Below, in pieces: positions 28,620 to 38,001 of a DNA stretch of 55,233 nucleotides (position 1 is its first letter; every line of letters begins with the position of its first letter). Location of the stretch: contig JAHJSB010000009.1 in assembly GCA_018830285.1 (NCBI GenBank), forward strand, positions 1-55,233. Direction: 5' to 3'. The stretch is from Alphaproteobacteria bacterium (lineage in GTDB: Bacteria > Pseudomonadota > Alphaproteobacteria > Caulobacterales > Hyphomonadaceae). The position numbers and the translations under genes are program-made. The notes beneath the pieces are model-generated. The model was given only the letters and a program-made list of their open reading frames with translations, made no database searches and had not been told where the DNA came from.

Positions 28620-28961
28620 TTGTTGTTCGAACGCTCATGCCTGCTGGTCGCCACACTGCTCTCCGCAGCGGCGTGCCAGCAGGCCCCCATTAGCGCCGCA
28701 CCTGAACAGGATGGCAGCGATACAGGCCAGCTGACCGAAGCGGCTGCGCTCGCCGCGACGTGTTCAGGGTGCCACGCCGGACCGGAATCTGTCGTGCCCA
28801 GCCTTGACCGGATGAATGCCGGGGCGCTGCAGGAGCGACTTGCCTTCTACAAGGCTGACACCGAAGGCACGACCGTGATGCATCGCATTGCGCGCGGTTA
28901 TTCGCAGACACGAGTCGAATCCATCAGCCAGTATCTCGGCGCGGAGACGGTCGATGAGTGA
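28620..28961 (+). CDS. Small mono-heme cytochrome c lipoprotein (SoxE/FccA-like)
   Basis: A 113-residue protein with a lipoprotein signal (LLSAAAC) and one CSGCH heme motif; Met ligands may be in the C-terminal GTTVMHRIARG. It begins with TTG two bases after the large-subunit stop and its TGA overlaps the ATG of fccB (28955), so it is likely the cytochrome partner of the flavoprotein (SoxE/FccA role) and could also serve the molybdo-hydroxylase. Confidence 0.82.
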   Translation: MLFERSCLLVATLLSAAACQQAPISAAPEQDGSDTGQLTEAAALAATCSGCHAGPESVVPSLDRMNAGALQERLAFYKADTEGTTVMHRIARGYSQTRVESISQYLGAETVDE

Positions 28962-30241
28962 GCCCGGCTTTCCAATCGATCGCCGCCGCCTGATAGCGGG
29001 CATCGGCGCACTTGCCGGCACTGGGCTCCTGCCCTTGTCCGCGTTTGCAAAGACCAGAGCCCGTGTCGTGATCATAGGTGGCGGGTTTGGTGGCGCCACC
29101 GCGGCGCGCATGCTTCGCGAGCGACCTTCTGCCGTCGGCCAAAATCACACTGCTGGAGCCCAATGCCACTTATACGGCCTGCCCGTTCAGCAACCTGGTC
29201 ATCGGCGACACACGCGCCATCACGGATCAGAATTTTTCCTATGAGGCGCTCAGACGTTCCGGGATTGCCGTCATCGCCGGGCGAGCAACCGCCGTCGATC
29301 CTGTGGCTCGAACGGTCACTTCTGGCGATGGCCGCACCCTGACCTACGACCGGCTGATCCTGTCGCCCGGCATCGACTTCCGCTGGAATGCGATCGAAGG
29401 ATATGACGCTGCCGCCGCAGACCAAATGCCACACGCCTGGAAGGCCGGTTCGGGAACGTTGCGCCTGCGCGACCAGCTCGTGGCGATGGACGATGGCGGC
29501 CTCGTCGTCATGTCTGTTCCGGCGCCCCCTTTCCGCTGCCCGCCAGGCCCCTACGAACGCGCCAGCCTCATCGCGAACTACCTCAAGAAACACAAGCCGA
29601 ACTCCAAGCTTCTCATCCTCGACAGTCAGGACACGTTCTCCAAAATGCCCCTCTTCATGGAGGCATGGGAGACGCACTATCCTGACCATCTCGAATGGCG
29701 CGCGGCATCGCAGGACGGGCGTGTCATCGGCGTCGATCCGACCACGCTCACCCTGTCGACAGATTTCGAGGACATTCGTGCCAATGTGGCCAATGTCATC
29801 CCTCCGCAAAAGGCAGAAGAGATCGCATCGCGCGCAGGCGTCGTCGACGCCACTGGCTGGTGCCCGATCAACGCAATCAGCTTTGAGTCCGCGCTCCAGC
29901 CTGGCATCCACGTCATCGGCGACGCGACCATCGCCGCCCCGATGCCGAAATCTGCCTTCTCGGCAAACCTGCAAGCCAAGGTTTGCGCCATTGCCGTTGC
30001 GCGGCTCCTGTCCGAAATGGACGCCCAGTCGACTGTGCTGGCCAATACCTGTTATTCCTTTATCGCCCCAGACGAAGCCGTCTCGATTGCCGGCGTCTAC
30101 TCGAACGAGGGCGGCAAGTTCACCAATATTGACGGTGCGGGTGGTCTTAGCCCGCTGGGCGCAGGCGCTGACGTTCGCAAGGCTGAAGCCGCACAGGCGG
30201 ACGCCTGGTTCGCGGCCATCACGGGCGAGGCATTCGGATGA
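28955..30241 (+). pseudogene. Sulfide dehydrogenase flavoprotein (FccB/SoxF), frameshifted
   Basis: The N-terminal part MSEPGFPIDRRRLIAGIGA carries a Tat-type signal and then VVIIGGGFGGATAARMLRE, the FAD-binding site. The rest continues in the +1 frame from about 29125 (LLPSAKITLLEPNATYTACP) to 30241, with the FCSD redox cysteines in YTACPFSNLVIG and FRCPPGPYER. One extra base in the stretch around 29121-29128 explains the break; removing it restores a continuous protein of about 428 residues. It could be a real inactivating mutation or a sequencing error. Family role: oxidise sulfide and pass electrons to cytochrome c. Confidence 0.87.
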
Positions 30242-30699
30242 TACGGGATGGCATGATCGCTTTCCTCGCCTGCCTCCTGACAGTCGCGTGCACGCCGGAC
30301 AGCCCGCGCCTCGTCGCACCGAACCAGATTGACGTCGACTCGATCCCCCTGCCGCTCGCAGACACGCTCGCTGACGCCGCGCATGGCGAGACCCTGTTCG
30401 TCTCCCGAGACGGGGGACATTGCGTACTCTGCCATCAGGTCGCTGGCCTTGATGCGGAATTCCAGGGGGATGTCGGCCCCGCCCTCACTGGAATTGGTTC
30501 ACGCCTCTCGCCCGGCCAGCTCCGCCTGCGTGTGGTCGACTATGAGCTGGTGCAGCCCGGTGTGCTGATGCCTTCCTACTATCGCATTCACGACCTATAT
30601 CAGGTGTCAGATGCACATGAAGGCAAGCCGGTTCTCTCCGCCGACGATGTGGAAGACCTCGTCGCTTACCTGTCGTCGCTGAAGGAAACCGATGCCTGA
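30238..30699 (+). CDS. soxX: Sox cytochrome subunit SoxX
   Basis: A 153-residue c-type cytochrome with lipoprotein signal (LLTVAC) and one heme motif, Cys62-V-L-Cys65-His66. The sequence GDVGPALTGIGSRLSPGQLR is the SoxX signature, and Met in GVLMPSYY is the expected ligand. SoxX pairs with SoxA to attach thiosulfate to SoxY. Overlaps fccB upstream and soxY downstream. Confidence 0.92.
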   Translation: MIRDGMIAFLACLLTVACTPDSPRLVAPNQIDVDSIPLPLADTLADAAHGETLFVSRDGGHCVLCHQVAGLDAEFQGDVGPALTGIGSRLSPGQLRLRVVDYELVQPGVLMPSYYRIHDLYQVSDAHEGKPVLSADDVEDLVAYLSSLKETDA

Positions 30700-31171
30700 C
30701 CATCCCGCCCCGCCAGAGACCAGGTTCAGCCGCCGGGCCCTCATCCGGCTTGGCGCCGGCACCGTGCTGATCGCCGCCACGCCGCTGCCAGCCTTTGCGA
30801 CCCCTGACGATGTGAAGGCCGCGCAGCAGGAATTGTTCGGCAGCCGCGTCATCCGCGATGGCCGCGTCACGCTCAAGCTCCCCGCCATTGCCGAGAACGG
30901 CTATTCAGTTCCCTTCTCAGTCGAGATCGACAGCCCGATGACAGAAGACGACCATGTACGCCAGATCGCGATCTTCTCGCCGCGCAACCCCATTGCCAGT
31001 GTCGCCCGGTTCCAGCTTGGTCCCCGCGCCGGACGGGCCGCCGTCGCCACGCGCATCCGTCTCGGCGGCACGCAGGCCGTCCAGGCTGTGGCGGAGATGA
31101 ATGATGGCAGTCTCTGGTCTGGCAGTGCCCAGACTGTCGTCACACTTGCCGCCTGCGTGGTGCTCTGGTGA
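30692..31171 (+). CDS. soxY: Sox sulfur-carrier SoxY with unusual C-terminus
   Basis: A 159-residue periplasmic protein with a Tat signal (SRRALIRLGAGTVLIAATPL). SoxY carries the sulfur substrate on a cysteine in a C-terminal swinging arm that normally ends Gly-Gly-Cys-Gly-Gly. Here the end is LAACVVLW with Cys155. The cysteine is in the right place but the flanking glycines are not. Adding one G after TGC would give Cys-Gly-Gly, so a one-base deletion is possible. Overlaps soxX and soxZ. Confidence 0.9.
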   Translation: MPDHPAPPETRFSRRALIRLGAGTVLIAATPLPAFATPDDVKAAQQELFGSRVIRDGRVTLKLPAIAENGYSVPFSVEIDSPMTEDDHVRQIAIFSPRNPIASVARFQLGPRAGRAAVATRIRLGGTQAVQAVAEMNDGSLWSGSAQTVVTLAACVVLW

Positions 31172-31488
31172 CCAGCATCCGACTCTCTGTCCCGCAGACC
31201 GCCAGGAAAGACGAGATCATCGAGCTCAAGGCTCTGATCCAGCACCCGATGGAGAGCGGTTATCGGCGCGGGTCACGCGGCGAACAGATTCCGCGCAATA
31301 TCATCACGCGGTTCGAATGCCTTTATGATGGCGAATTGGTCTTCTCGGCCGACTTCCACCCCGCCATCGCCGCCGACCCCTTTCTCAAATTCTACACGCG
31401 GGCGGTCCGGTCCGGAACACTGGAGTTCCGCTGGACCGACCAACATGGCGAAACGTGGAGCGACACTGCATCCCTGTCTGTTACATGA
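31168..31488 (+). CDS. soxZ: Sox sulfur-carrier partner SoxZ
   Basis: A 106-residue protein of normal SoxZ length starting at GTG (VTSIRLSVPQ) that overlaps the soxY stop. Contains HPMESGYRRG and FTRAVRS-like conserved positions (FYTRAVRSGTLEFRW). Forms the SoxYZ complex in the periplasm. The stop overlaps the soxA ATG. Confidence 0.93.
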   Translation: MTSIRLSVPQTARKDEIIELKALIQHPMESGYRRGSRGEQIPRNIITRFECLYDGELVFSADFHPAIAADPFLKFYTRAVRSGTLEFRWTDQHGETWSDTASLSVT

Positions 31489-32261
31489 TCCGGCTATCCC
31501 CTGTCCTGGCTTTTGCCGCCTTGGTTGCGGCATGCAGCCCGTCGCCAACAACCGACACGGATCTGCCCGCTGCCGATGTCCGGTCCGGCTACACGTTCCT
31601 CACCGCCGAAACACAAGCCATGCAGGACGATAGCTTCGCCAATCCCGGCTATCTCTGGGTCGACCGCGGGGCTGCACTTTTCGGAAGCCGCGCGGGCGAT
31701 GCGCCGTCCTGCGCATCATGTCACGGCGAGGGCCTAACCGGAGCCGCCGCCACCTATCCGGCCATCGATGCTGCCACTGGCGACCTCCTTAATCTGGAGG
31801 GCCGCATCAACCAATGCCGTATCCGCCACCAGAACCTGCCCGCGCTGGACTATGAAAGCGACGACTTGCTCGCCCTGACAGCCTTCGTCGCCAGCCAATC
31901 GGCTGGCGTGCCCATTTCGGTCTCCACCGATGGCGCCGCTGCCCCACACTACAGGAACGGACGCGACTATTTCTTTACCCGCCGGGGACAGTTCAACCTG
32001 TCGTGTCATCAATGCCATGACGAGAACTGGGGCAAGCGCCTGCGAGGCGACACGATCAGCCAGGGCCACGGCAATGGCTTTCCCGCCTATCGCCTGGAAT
32101 GGCAGGCGCTCGGCTCGCTCCACAGACGTATCCGCGATTGCGATGCCGGCGTGCGCGCCGAACCCAAGGCATTCGGAGACCCAAAATATATAGATCTTGA
32201 ATTGTACCTGAGTTCCAGAGCCAACGGTCTGGAAATGGAAAGCCCGGCTATTCGCCGTTGA
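31485..32261 (+). CDS. soxA: Di-heme L-cysteine S-thiosulfotransferase subunit SoxA
   Basis: A 258-residue cytochrome with a lipoprotein-like signal (LVAAC) and two heme motifs, Cys76-Cys79-His80 and Cys174-Cys177-His178. Cys219 in IRDCDAGVRAEP is the heme-ligating active-site cysteine of SoxA. With SoxX it conjugates thiosulfate to SoxY. This is the diheme form. Last gene of the sox run; soxB and soxCD do not follow. Confidence 0.94.
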   Translation: MIRLSPVLAFAALVAACSPSPTTDTDLPAADVRSGYTFLTAETQAMQDDSFANPGYLWVDRGAALFGSRAGDAPSCASCHGEGLTGAAATYPAIDAATGDLLNLEGRINQCRIRHQNLPALDYESDDLLALTAFVASQSAGVPISVSTDGAAAPHYRNGRDYFFTRRGQFNLSCHQCHDENWGKRLRGDTISQGHGNGFPAYRLEWQALGSLHRRIRDCDAGVRAEPKAFGDPKYIDLELYLSSRANGLEMESPAIRR

Positions 32262-32326
32262 GCACTTTCCGATAGCGCCAAGAGGGCCGCGCAACTTGCA
32301 ACGTGAGCGCGGACGTCAGGCGCATA

Positions 32327-33700
32327 TCAATCACATGTGACGTCCATGTCGTCATGCTCGCTGGAGATGATGGCGCGCGCCGTCTCGTAGACTTCAGGCG
32401 TCATCAGCGCTTTCAGTTCGCAGGCATTGAATCCTTCCGGCGGAAACAGGGATATGTTCCGGCGAGCTTCGCGGGCGACGTTATCATCTCCAACTTGTTC
32501 GGCAGAAAGCGCCCGGACAAGTTCGTTCCACGCGAACAAGCCGGTCTTCTCAATGCTTTTTGCATGTTCGAAGGCACCGTCAAAGTCACCATCGCGCAGG
32601 TAGGTGAACCCTTTGTTCTCGCCCGATCCACTCTGTTGGTTCTCGGTCTGTCCAAGTGCGACTCGCAAGGCGATCGCCTTATCGAGGCAAGCGCGCGTGA
32701 GCTTCATCAAATGCGATCCTTCGCCAGCATCGCCCGACCCACACACTCGCTCGGCTAGTGCCCGCGCGGAATCGACGCCAGCGTCCGGTGGCAGGTCGGC
32801 CGTCGTGATCAGCACGGTGCCCAGCCCGTGAAAGGCGTTCATTTGGATCGTCTGTTCCGCAGGGTCTGGCGTGTCGTCTGCTGCCGGGTCAACACGATTG
32901 AGCGCCAGTGAATAATCGCTGAGTGCTTCCCGTGTCCGACCCAGCTTGCGGTTGCACTGGGCGCGCCAGTAGAGCGGCTGGAGACCAAGTTCATCGTCGC
33001 TCCCGATCTGGCCTACCATCGCATCCACCGCCTGGCAGTCAGCCAATGTGTAGCTCGAACGCGACGACGACGCGTCGATGAAGCTGATCCAGGCGAGCCC
33101 GGTCTGCGCTAGCGACCGCAAAGCTGGATCGGCCAAGGCCGTATTGAACGAGTCCTGTGCCGACGTGAGCTTTTCCGGCAATCCGGTATCGCCCTTCTTG
33201 ATCTGCGCGCCGCTGCGTTCCCAGGCCAGCAGGCCCGCCGCGCCTTTCAACAGGGCGCCTTCAGCATCATTGCCCGGCCTGGCAGACTGTATTTCGATCA
33301 GGCGCTCATCTGCGAGGGAGTGACGCCCGCGCTCGAGATAGCCCTTGACCGCGGGCAAGACCATGTCGCGCGCCTGCCCGCTCGCGGACCCGGCGTACAT
33401 CTGGCGCATTTCGTCATAGGCGCGACGGATGGCAGCTTCCTGCGCAGCCACGCGGTTATTCTGCGCATCGATATCCCGCCGCATCGTAAAGGCATGCTTT
33501 TCGAGACGATCGGAGTCGGCCGTGAGGCGTTCGGATTTCACCGACAAATCCTCGGCAACGACATAGTAGTACACGCCGAGCCCGGCCGACATCATGACCA
33601 CGAGGACCAACGTCGTAATGCCCGCGATAAGAATTTGCCTCAGGCCGCGCTGTTCACGCGATACGAGATCAATCAATTGCCGTTCGGCGGAGTCCGACAT
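32327..33700 (-). CDS. Membrane-anchored coiled-coil/TPR protein, unknown function
   Basis: A 457-residue protein with one membrane segment at about residues 22-48 (ILIAGITTLVLVVMMSAGLG), then a coiled coil (about 50-95), then TPR-like helices (for example YWRAQCNRKLGRTREALSDY). It probably faces the periplasm. Last of five minus-strand genes (32327-37561) with short gaps that look like one operon. I do not recognise a named family. Confidence 0.7.
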   Translation of the reverse strand: MSDSAERQLIDLVSREQRGLRQILIAGITTLVLVVMMSAGLGVYYYVVAEDLSVKSERLTADSDRLEKHAFTMRRDIDAQNNRVAAQEAAIRRAYDEMRQMYAGSASGQARDMVLPAVKGYLERGRHSLADERLIEIQSARPGNDAEGALLKGAAGLLAWERSGAQIKKGDTGLPEKLTSAQDSFNTALADPALRSLAQTGLAWISFIDASSSRSSYTLADCQAVDAMVGQIGSDDELGLQPLYWRAQCNRKLGRTREALSDYSLALNRVDPAADDTPDPAEQTIQMNAFHGLGTVLITTADLPPDAGVDSARALAERVCGSGDAGEGSHLMKLTRACLDKAIALRVALGQTENQQSGSGENKGFTYLRDGDFDGAFEHAKSIEKTGLFAWNELVRALSAEQVGDDNVAREARRNISLFPPEGFNACELKALMTPEVYETARAIISSEHDDMDVTCD

Positions 33701-33710
33701 GGTATCTGCC

Positions 33711-34142
33711 CTATGCTACAATTGAACCAACCATGTCCAACAAGAGGCTACGCTTTTTCTTGCTCGCACACTGGAGCTCGCGAACGAAACCTTCGAAGAG
33801 TTTGTATCGTTTCGCCTGCGCCGCGTAGAGCGAGCGATCGATTGAGTTGATGCAATTGTGAGCCGCACACCAACTGGCGAAGAAACCGATCATCGCGGCC
33901 GAAAGCGGCGCCAGGACCTGCAGGATCATAGGGGAGGCCTTTTCGCCTCCACCCTGGGCACCGACCACGAAGGAGAAGCCGATAATGCCCATCGTGCCGA
34001 GAAGAAGCACGAAGCTGAAAACGAACATGCCGAAACAGAGCGACCGGATGTGGCAATGCCCCTTGCGCTCCTGTTGAAGGATCGCCGCGAGGACCGCAAT
34101 GTCCCCTTCTTCTGCATTATCTCCGTTCGACGCTGGTATCAT
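33711..34142 (-). CDS. Small two-helix membrane protein, unknown function
   Basis: A 143-residue protein with two hydrophobic segments (CFGMFVFSFVLLLGTMGIIG and MILQVLAPLSAAMIGFFASW) and a Lys-rich C-terminal tail. Ten bases separate it from the next gene in the operon. No family recognised. Confidence 0.65.
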   Translation of the reverse strand: MIPASNGDNAEEGDIAVLAAILQQERKGHCHIRSLCFGMFVFSFVLLLGTMGIIGFSFVVGAQGGGEKASPMILQVLAPLSAAMIGFFASWCAAHNCINSIDRSLYAAQAKRYKLFEGFVRELQCASKKKRSLLLDMVGSIVA

Positions 34143-34229
34143 CCTCGGTTACCCAATCAGGTGCACTTCATCTCTCGTTTGGCCACGTGTCGCGGTCAGT
34201 CCTCGTCGTTCCACCACCATCATTGCGTA

Positions 34230-34751
34230 TCAGTAGCGATTTTTCAGCATGACGACCGTCAGCACCTGCTTCGCCTTATCCGCATCCAGGCGCAACAATG
34301 ACGTAATCTTGTTCAGGAAATCCGCCTCGGCCTGGCGCAGCTCGCCGTCGGCCAGAACAATGTCCACACAGTGTGCAAAGACTGAAAGACGCATATCGCT
34401 GGGAAGAGAGCTGCAGGCTTCCTTGAGCCCCTCAGGTCGAGACTGGAGCCTCTCATTGACGAGCGCATTCACCTTTGCGAGTTCGGCCTGGTCCAGTCGC
34501 TTCATGGTGCGCGACCGCATCACAAGCGCCGCAATTTCCTGACGCTCTTCCGGAGCGAGTTCACCATCGGCGAACGCCGCTGACAAAATGAGGGCCATAT
34601 AGGCTTCAGGAATGTTCCAGTCCGTGTTCGTCTGGAAGTCCCGCGCGAGCTCGTCGAGGTCGAGCGGCGTCTCCTTTTCGGTCGTCGTCGGCGAGAAGAT
34701 GATTTGTACGTCGCTCATATCGATCTGTCCTGATTGTTGCGCTTCAGCCAT
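34230..34751 (-). CDS. TerB-like protein
   Basis: A 173-residue cytoplasmic helical protein. Two acidic motifs, AAFADGELAPEERQEI and DIVLADGELRQAEADFL, are the paired metal-binding signatures of the TerB/TerB-like family. These are linked to membrane-associated stress complexes, though this copy has no tellurite genes around it. Part of the 32.3-37.6 kb operon. Confidence 0.82.
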   Translation of the reverse strand: MAEAQQSGQIDMSDVQIIFSPTTTEKETPLDLDELARDFQTNTDWNIPEAYMALILSAAFADGELAPEERQEIAALVMRSRTMKRLDQAELAKVNALVNERLQSRPEGLKEACSSLPSDMRLSVFAHCVDIVLADGELRQAEADFLNKITSLLRLDADKAKQVLTVVMLKNRY

Positions 34752-34786
34752 CGCTAGAATGCTCCTTGCTGATTAGTCTGTCTATT

Positions 34787-35407
34787 CTATTGCGGCGTAC
34801 CAGAAATGGTGCCTTCGACCGGCTTGGGTTTCACGGGGCGTGGGCCGATGACTTTCACCTTGTGCGCCCTGAGCGCGTCAACGTGCTTTTGCAGGATCTC
34901 GATGGCTGCGTCATCCCATGTGTCCGGAATGGTCTTGAGGCTGGCAGGTATCGCGGGGCCGCCCTTGCGCTGGTCGGCCAGAAGTTCTTCGATCTCCGTG
35001 ATCAGCGTCCCGCTTTCACCGACAAGTCGTCCGATATTTTCATCAAACATTTTCTGACTGTCGCCAATGGTCTCCACCTCGACCCTCAGCGCGTCCCGGT
35101 CAGCGGTGAGCGCAGCGATCTTGGCGTTGAGGTCGGCGGTCACTGCGTCATTGCCCTTGGCCTCCATCTGATCAAGCTGGGTCTGCAACTGGCCTACCTG
35201 ATTGGTGCTCTGCCACACGAGATATCCAAGCCCGGCGCAGGGAACGAGCATGAACAGGAAAATCAGCAGGGGCACGACTGAACCGCCGCGATTCTTTGAA
35301 TACTGTGCGTCGATAATCGGCGGCTGCGGCGGCGGGAAGAGCGTCCGTTCCTCGAAAATCGTCGGCATGTTGCCGCGTGGAAGCCCGTCAGACTTAACGA
35401 TGTCCAT
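34787..35407 (-). CDS. Single-pass membrane protein with coiled coil, unknown function
   Basis: A 206-residue protein: a Pro-rich cytoplasmic N-terminus, one membrane helix at about 45-65 (VVPLLIFLFMLVPCAGLGYL), a coiled coil of about 60 residues and a Pro/Lys-rich tail. It may scaffold the other products of this operon. Not assigned to a family. Confidence 0.68.
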   Translation of the reverse strand: MDIVKSDGLPRGNMPTIFEERTLFPPPQPPIIDAQYSKNRGGSVVPLLIFLFMLVPCAGLGYLVWQSTNQVGQLQTQLDQMEAKGNDAVTADLNAKIAALTADRDALRVEVETIGDSQKMFDENIGRLVGESGTLITEIEELLADQRKGGPAIPASLKTIPDTWDDAAIEILQKHVDALRAHKVKVIGPRPVKPKPVEGTISGTPQ

Positions 35408-35434
35408 TTTTATTCACTCCTGAAATTTCCTGCA

Positions 35435-37561
35435 CTAACGCGTGCATGCCCCAACCTGGAAAAAATCGAATTGGCTCGACGCGGCACTGATATCAGCTGG
35501 CGACAAAGCCAGGTTCACTGACGCTCCGTTACACGCGATGGCTTTTGCCCGGCCAACTTCCAGCAATGTCGCAATCGACATTGCTGATGGTGCTTTGGGC
35601 CAATCGCTTGTGAACACCGGTAACGCGTTGGACCCGGCTGCTTGCGACACCAGGCCCTTCCCCCGGATGAATGCGCCCTGGGCTTCATCCCGCAGCGCAT
35701 TGCGTCGCGACGCTGGTGCCGTTTGCGCAATGCGCAAGTAATACAACCCAAGCAGCAACTGGCCGTCCGCGCCGCCAATCCCGGAACACCAGCTGGCGTT
35801 GCCCGGATCTGCTGCCGTCGGCTTGAACGTCACGATATAAGACAGGCAAGCCGCTTTCTTGTAACGGGCCTCGGCACCATTCAGAGAAAATGCCTCCCGG
35901 GCATATTTGATACCTGCAACACTGGTCTGAGCCCGCGTGTCCGTACTGCTGATCAGCGCCTCCGCTCGACCAAGTTCATAGAAGGCTTCGGCGCGTTCCT
36001 TCTCGCGGCCAACCGCCGAAGGGCCATTCGCGCCGCCGGTCGCGTTCACAACATTCAGGAAGGCTGCATTTGCCGCCGTCCAGTTGGCCGGAGGCAAGAG
36101 GTGGAGCCGGCCCACTTTCAGCGAAGCCTCGATCAGCGAAGGTTGGGCAGCCAGCGCCGCGTTGAGAAGGCTAAGGGAGATATCCTTGCGCAACCCGCCG
36201 GACACCGACCGTGTTTCGTACAGGGTCATGATGGCTTCTGCGACGCTGCGTCGGTCGTCCATGGAGGATAACGCATTCACCTTTTGCAGAAACAACGGGC
36301 CGACCGGTGACTGCCAGTCGGCGGCAATCCAGTCCGGATAGGCAAGTTCCATCGCAACATATTGCCTGTAGGCTTCACTTGCGCGATCGGGCTGAGTCGA
36401 CTTGAGCGCATTGGCCAGCGATAGCTGCGCCTTGGCATTGCCGCCGCTGCCACTCGCGGCCTGCGCGTAGGCGTCGACTGAGCCCTGCGTGTAAAGCAGA
36501 ATGTTGCCGTCGCCCGGGTTCACCTTGGCAAGCTCTGTCGCCGCGACCGAGAGTGATTCACCAAGTCCGAGGAAGACCTGGGTCTGGTCGGCCCCGTCGA
36601 GCCCCTTGGCCGCCTCGAACGCAGTCCGGGCGGACAGGCAATCGGTCACGCGCTGGGCCGGAGTCGTGGTCGCCTCGCGGCAAAGCATCAAATAGGACTG
36701 GCCCAAGCCGACCTGTGCCCGCCCGCTTCCGGGCCTCGCGTCGAGAGCAATAGCGTAATACTTGATAGCCTGGCTGAGGGACATCCCGCCCCGCGCCAGA
36801 TTTTCATCCGCGACAGTAAGCGCGAGCATTTCAACCGCCTGTGCGGCATCAGCTTTACGCTCGGGGCGGCGACTGCCGAGAACCACCTTGAAATTGTCGA
36901 TGGCCAGGTCTGTATCAGCCATCTGGCCACGGGCCTGATGAAGCGTGCCCCGCCGGAAATAGAATTCATTGTAGCGCCAATCGCCCTGTGCCGATCCACG
37001 CGGCGCAAAGGGTGCCGCAATATCTTCATTGGACAGTTGCACCAGTGCTTTGCCGAGGCAATCTGGCTTGCTTGAGCACACCGTGGTTGCAACGAAAGGC
37101 GCCGCATTCGCCAGCCCCTGCAATGCACCCGCATAAGCCAGCGATCGATCATAGCGGAAGCCGGTAAGTGGCGCCTTCTGCCACTTTTTCCATTCTTTCT
37201 TGCTGAACCCAAGCGTTCCACGGTCAGAACTCATGAGCGCGGCGTCTGACAGCCGGTTGAAGGACACGTTCAACAGATCGGCCGCCTTGGCGAATTTGCC
37301 CGATGCACCGGGCGCTCCGGAAGCGTCGCTCAAGTAGGCCCGAGCCGCATTGAAAGCCGCTATGCCTGCTTCATAACCCTTCAAACTCGGGCTAGCGGCA
37401 ACCGCTTCACATTGCTGACTGATGTTGGATTCAGGCGCTGCGAAATCGAGACATCCTGCAGTGGATGGTGCAGCATAGGCCGGCGCAGCAAGCGAGAACA
37501 CTATTCCTAGCGTCGCCAGACAATATTTTAGTCGTCCCGATTTTCGTCCGCATGTGGTCAC
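35435..37561 (-). CDS. Secreted TPR-repeat protein, unknown function
   Basis: A 708-residue protein starting at GTG 37561, with GAGGGGG eight bases upstream, giving a clean signal peptide (YCLATLGIVFSLAAPAYA then AAPS). ATGs at 37597 and 37642 lie upstream in frame but give a worse signal. The mature part is a long alpha-solenoid with many TPR-like units (for example GRAQVGLGQSYLMLCREATT) and several paired cysteines, consistent with the periplasm. First gene of the operon. Confidence 0.72.
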   Translation of the reverse strand: MTTCGRKSGRLKYCLATLGIVFSLAAPAYAAPSTAGCLDFAAPESNISQQCEAVAASPSLKGYEAGIAAFNAARAYLSDASGAPGASGKFAKAADLLNVSFNRLSDAALMSSDRGTLGFSKKEWKKWQKAPLTGFRYDRSLAYAGALQGLANAAPFVATTVCSSKPDCLGKALVQLSNEDIAAPFAPRGSAQGDWRYNEFYFRRGTLHQARGQMADTDLAIDNFKVVLGSRRPERKADAAQAVEMLALTVADENLARGGMSLSQAIKYYAIALDARPGSGRAQVGLGQSYLMLCREATTTPAQRVTDCLSARTAFEAAKGLDGADQTQVFLGLGESLSVAATELAKVNPGDGNILLYTQGSVDAYAQAASGSGGNAKAQLSLANALKSTQPDRASEAYRQYVAMELAYPDWIAADWQSPVGPLFLQKVNALSSMDDRRSVAEAIMTLYETRSVSGGLRKDISLSLLNAALAAQPSLIEASLKVGRLHLLPPANWTAANAAFLNVVNATGGANGPSAVGREKERAEAFYELGRAEALISSTDTRAQTSVAGIKYAREAFSLNGAEARYKKAACLSYIVTFKPTAADPGNASWCSGIGGADGQLLLGLYYLRIAQTAPASRRNALRDEAQGAFIRGKGLVSQAAGSNALPVFTSDWPKAPSAMSIATLLEVGRAKAIACNGASVNLALSPADISAASSQFDFFQVGACTR

Positions 37562-38001
37562 CGGAATTCCCCCTCTGGCTAACCTTGCTTTAACCATAAT
37601 GGCTGAGTGCGCACCAAGGTCAACGCAAAACTCCGAATGCACCGCAAACCCGGCTGGCGTGCAACATTTTGGTTTCGCGGAACATACGCTGGAGCCCCTC
37701 AGCGGCCATTTTCAGCCAGGTTCGACGCAAACGATTCAGCATGCCAACGAGCAGGACCCGGCCGACGAGAGGGGTTTTCGCGCAAGACGGGACGTCGCGT
37801 TTCTAACTTGAGGTAAAAACACGAAGCTTGTCCGCATGCCGGGTTAGATAGCCTGACCATGCCGCAGTCTCACGGCGATGCCTTCTATCAGTCTGTGTAA
37901 TATCACCCAATATGTTTCGACGACTTAGTTCACGATGGATCATGCAATCGCAATCCTAAACATTGGAATGAGGTGAACCCGTTCAGTGCGCCAGAACGGA
38001 T
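37562..38001. other. Intergenic gap of 440 bp, probable promoter of the TPR operon
   Basis: No credible gene on either strand. It must hold the promoter of the minus-strand TPR operon. I see no clear -35/-10 pair, repeat or RNA structure. Confidence 0.4.

Noticed and set aside
29072-30319. 415-codon open frame on the minus strand
   Set aside because: Shadow of fccB; no ribosome site or family match.
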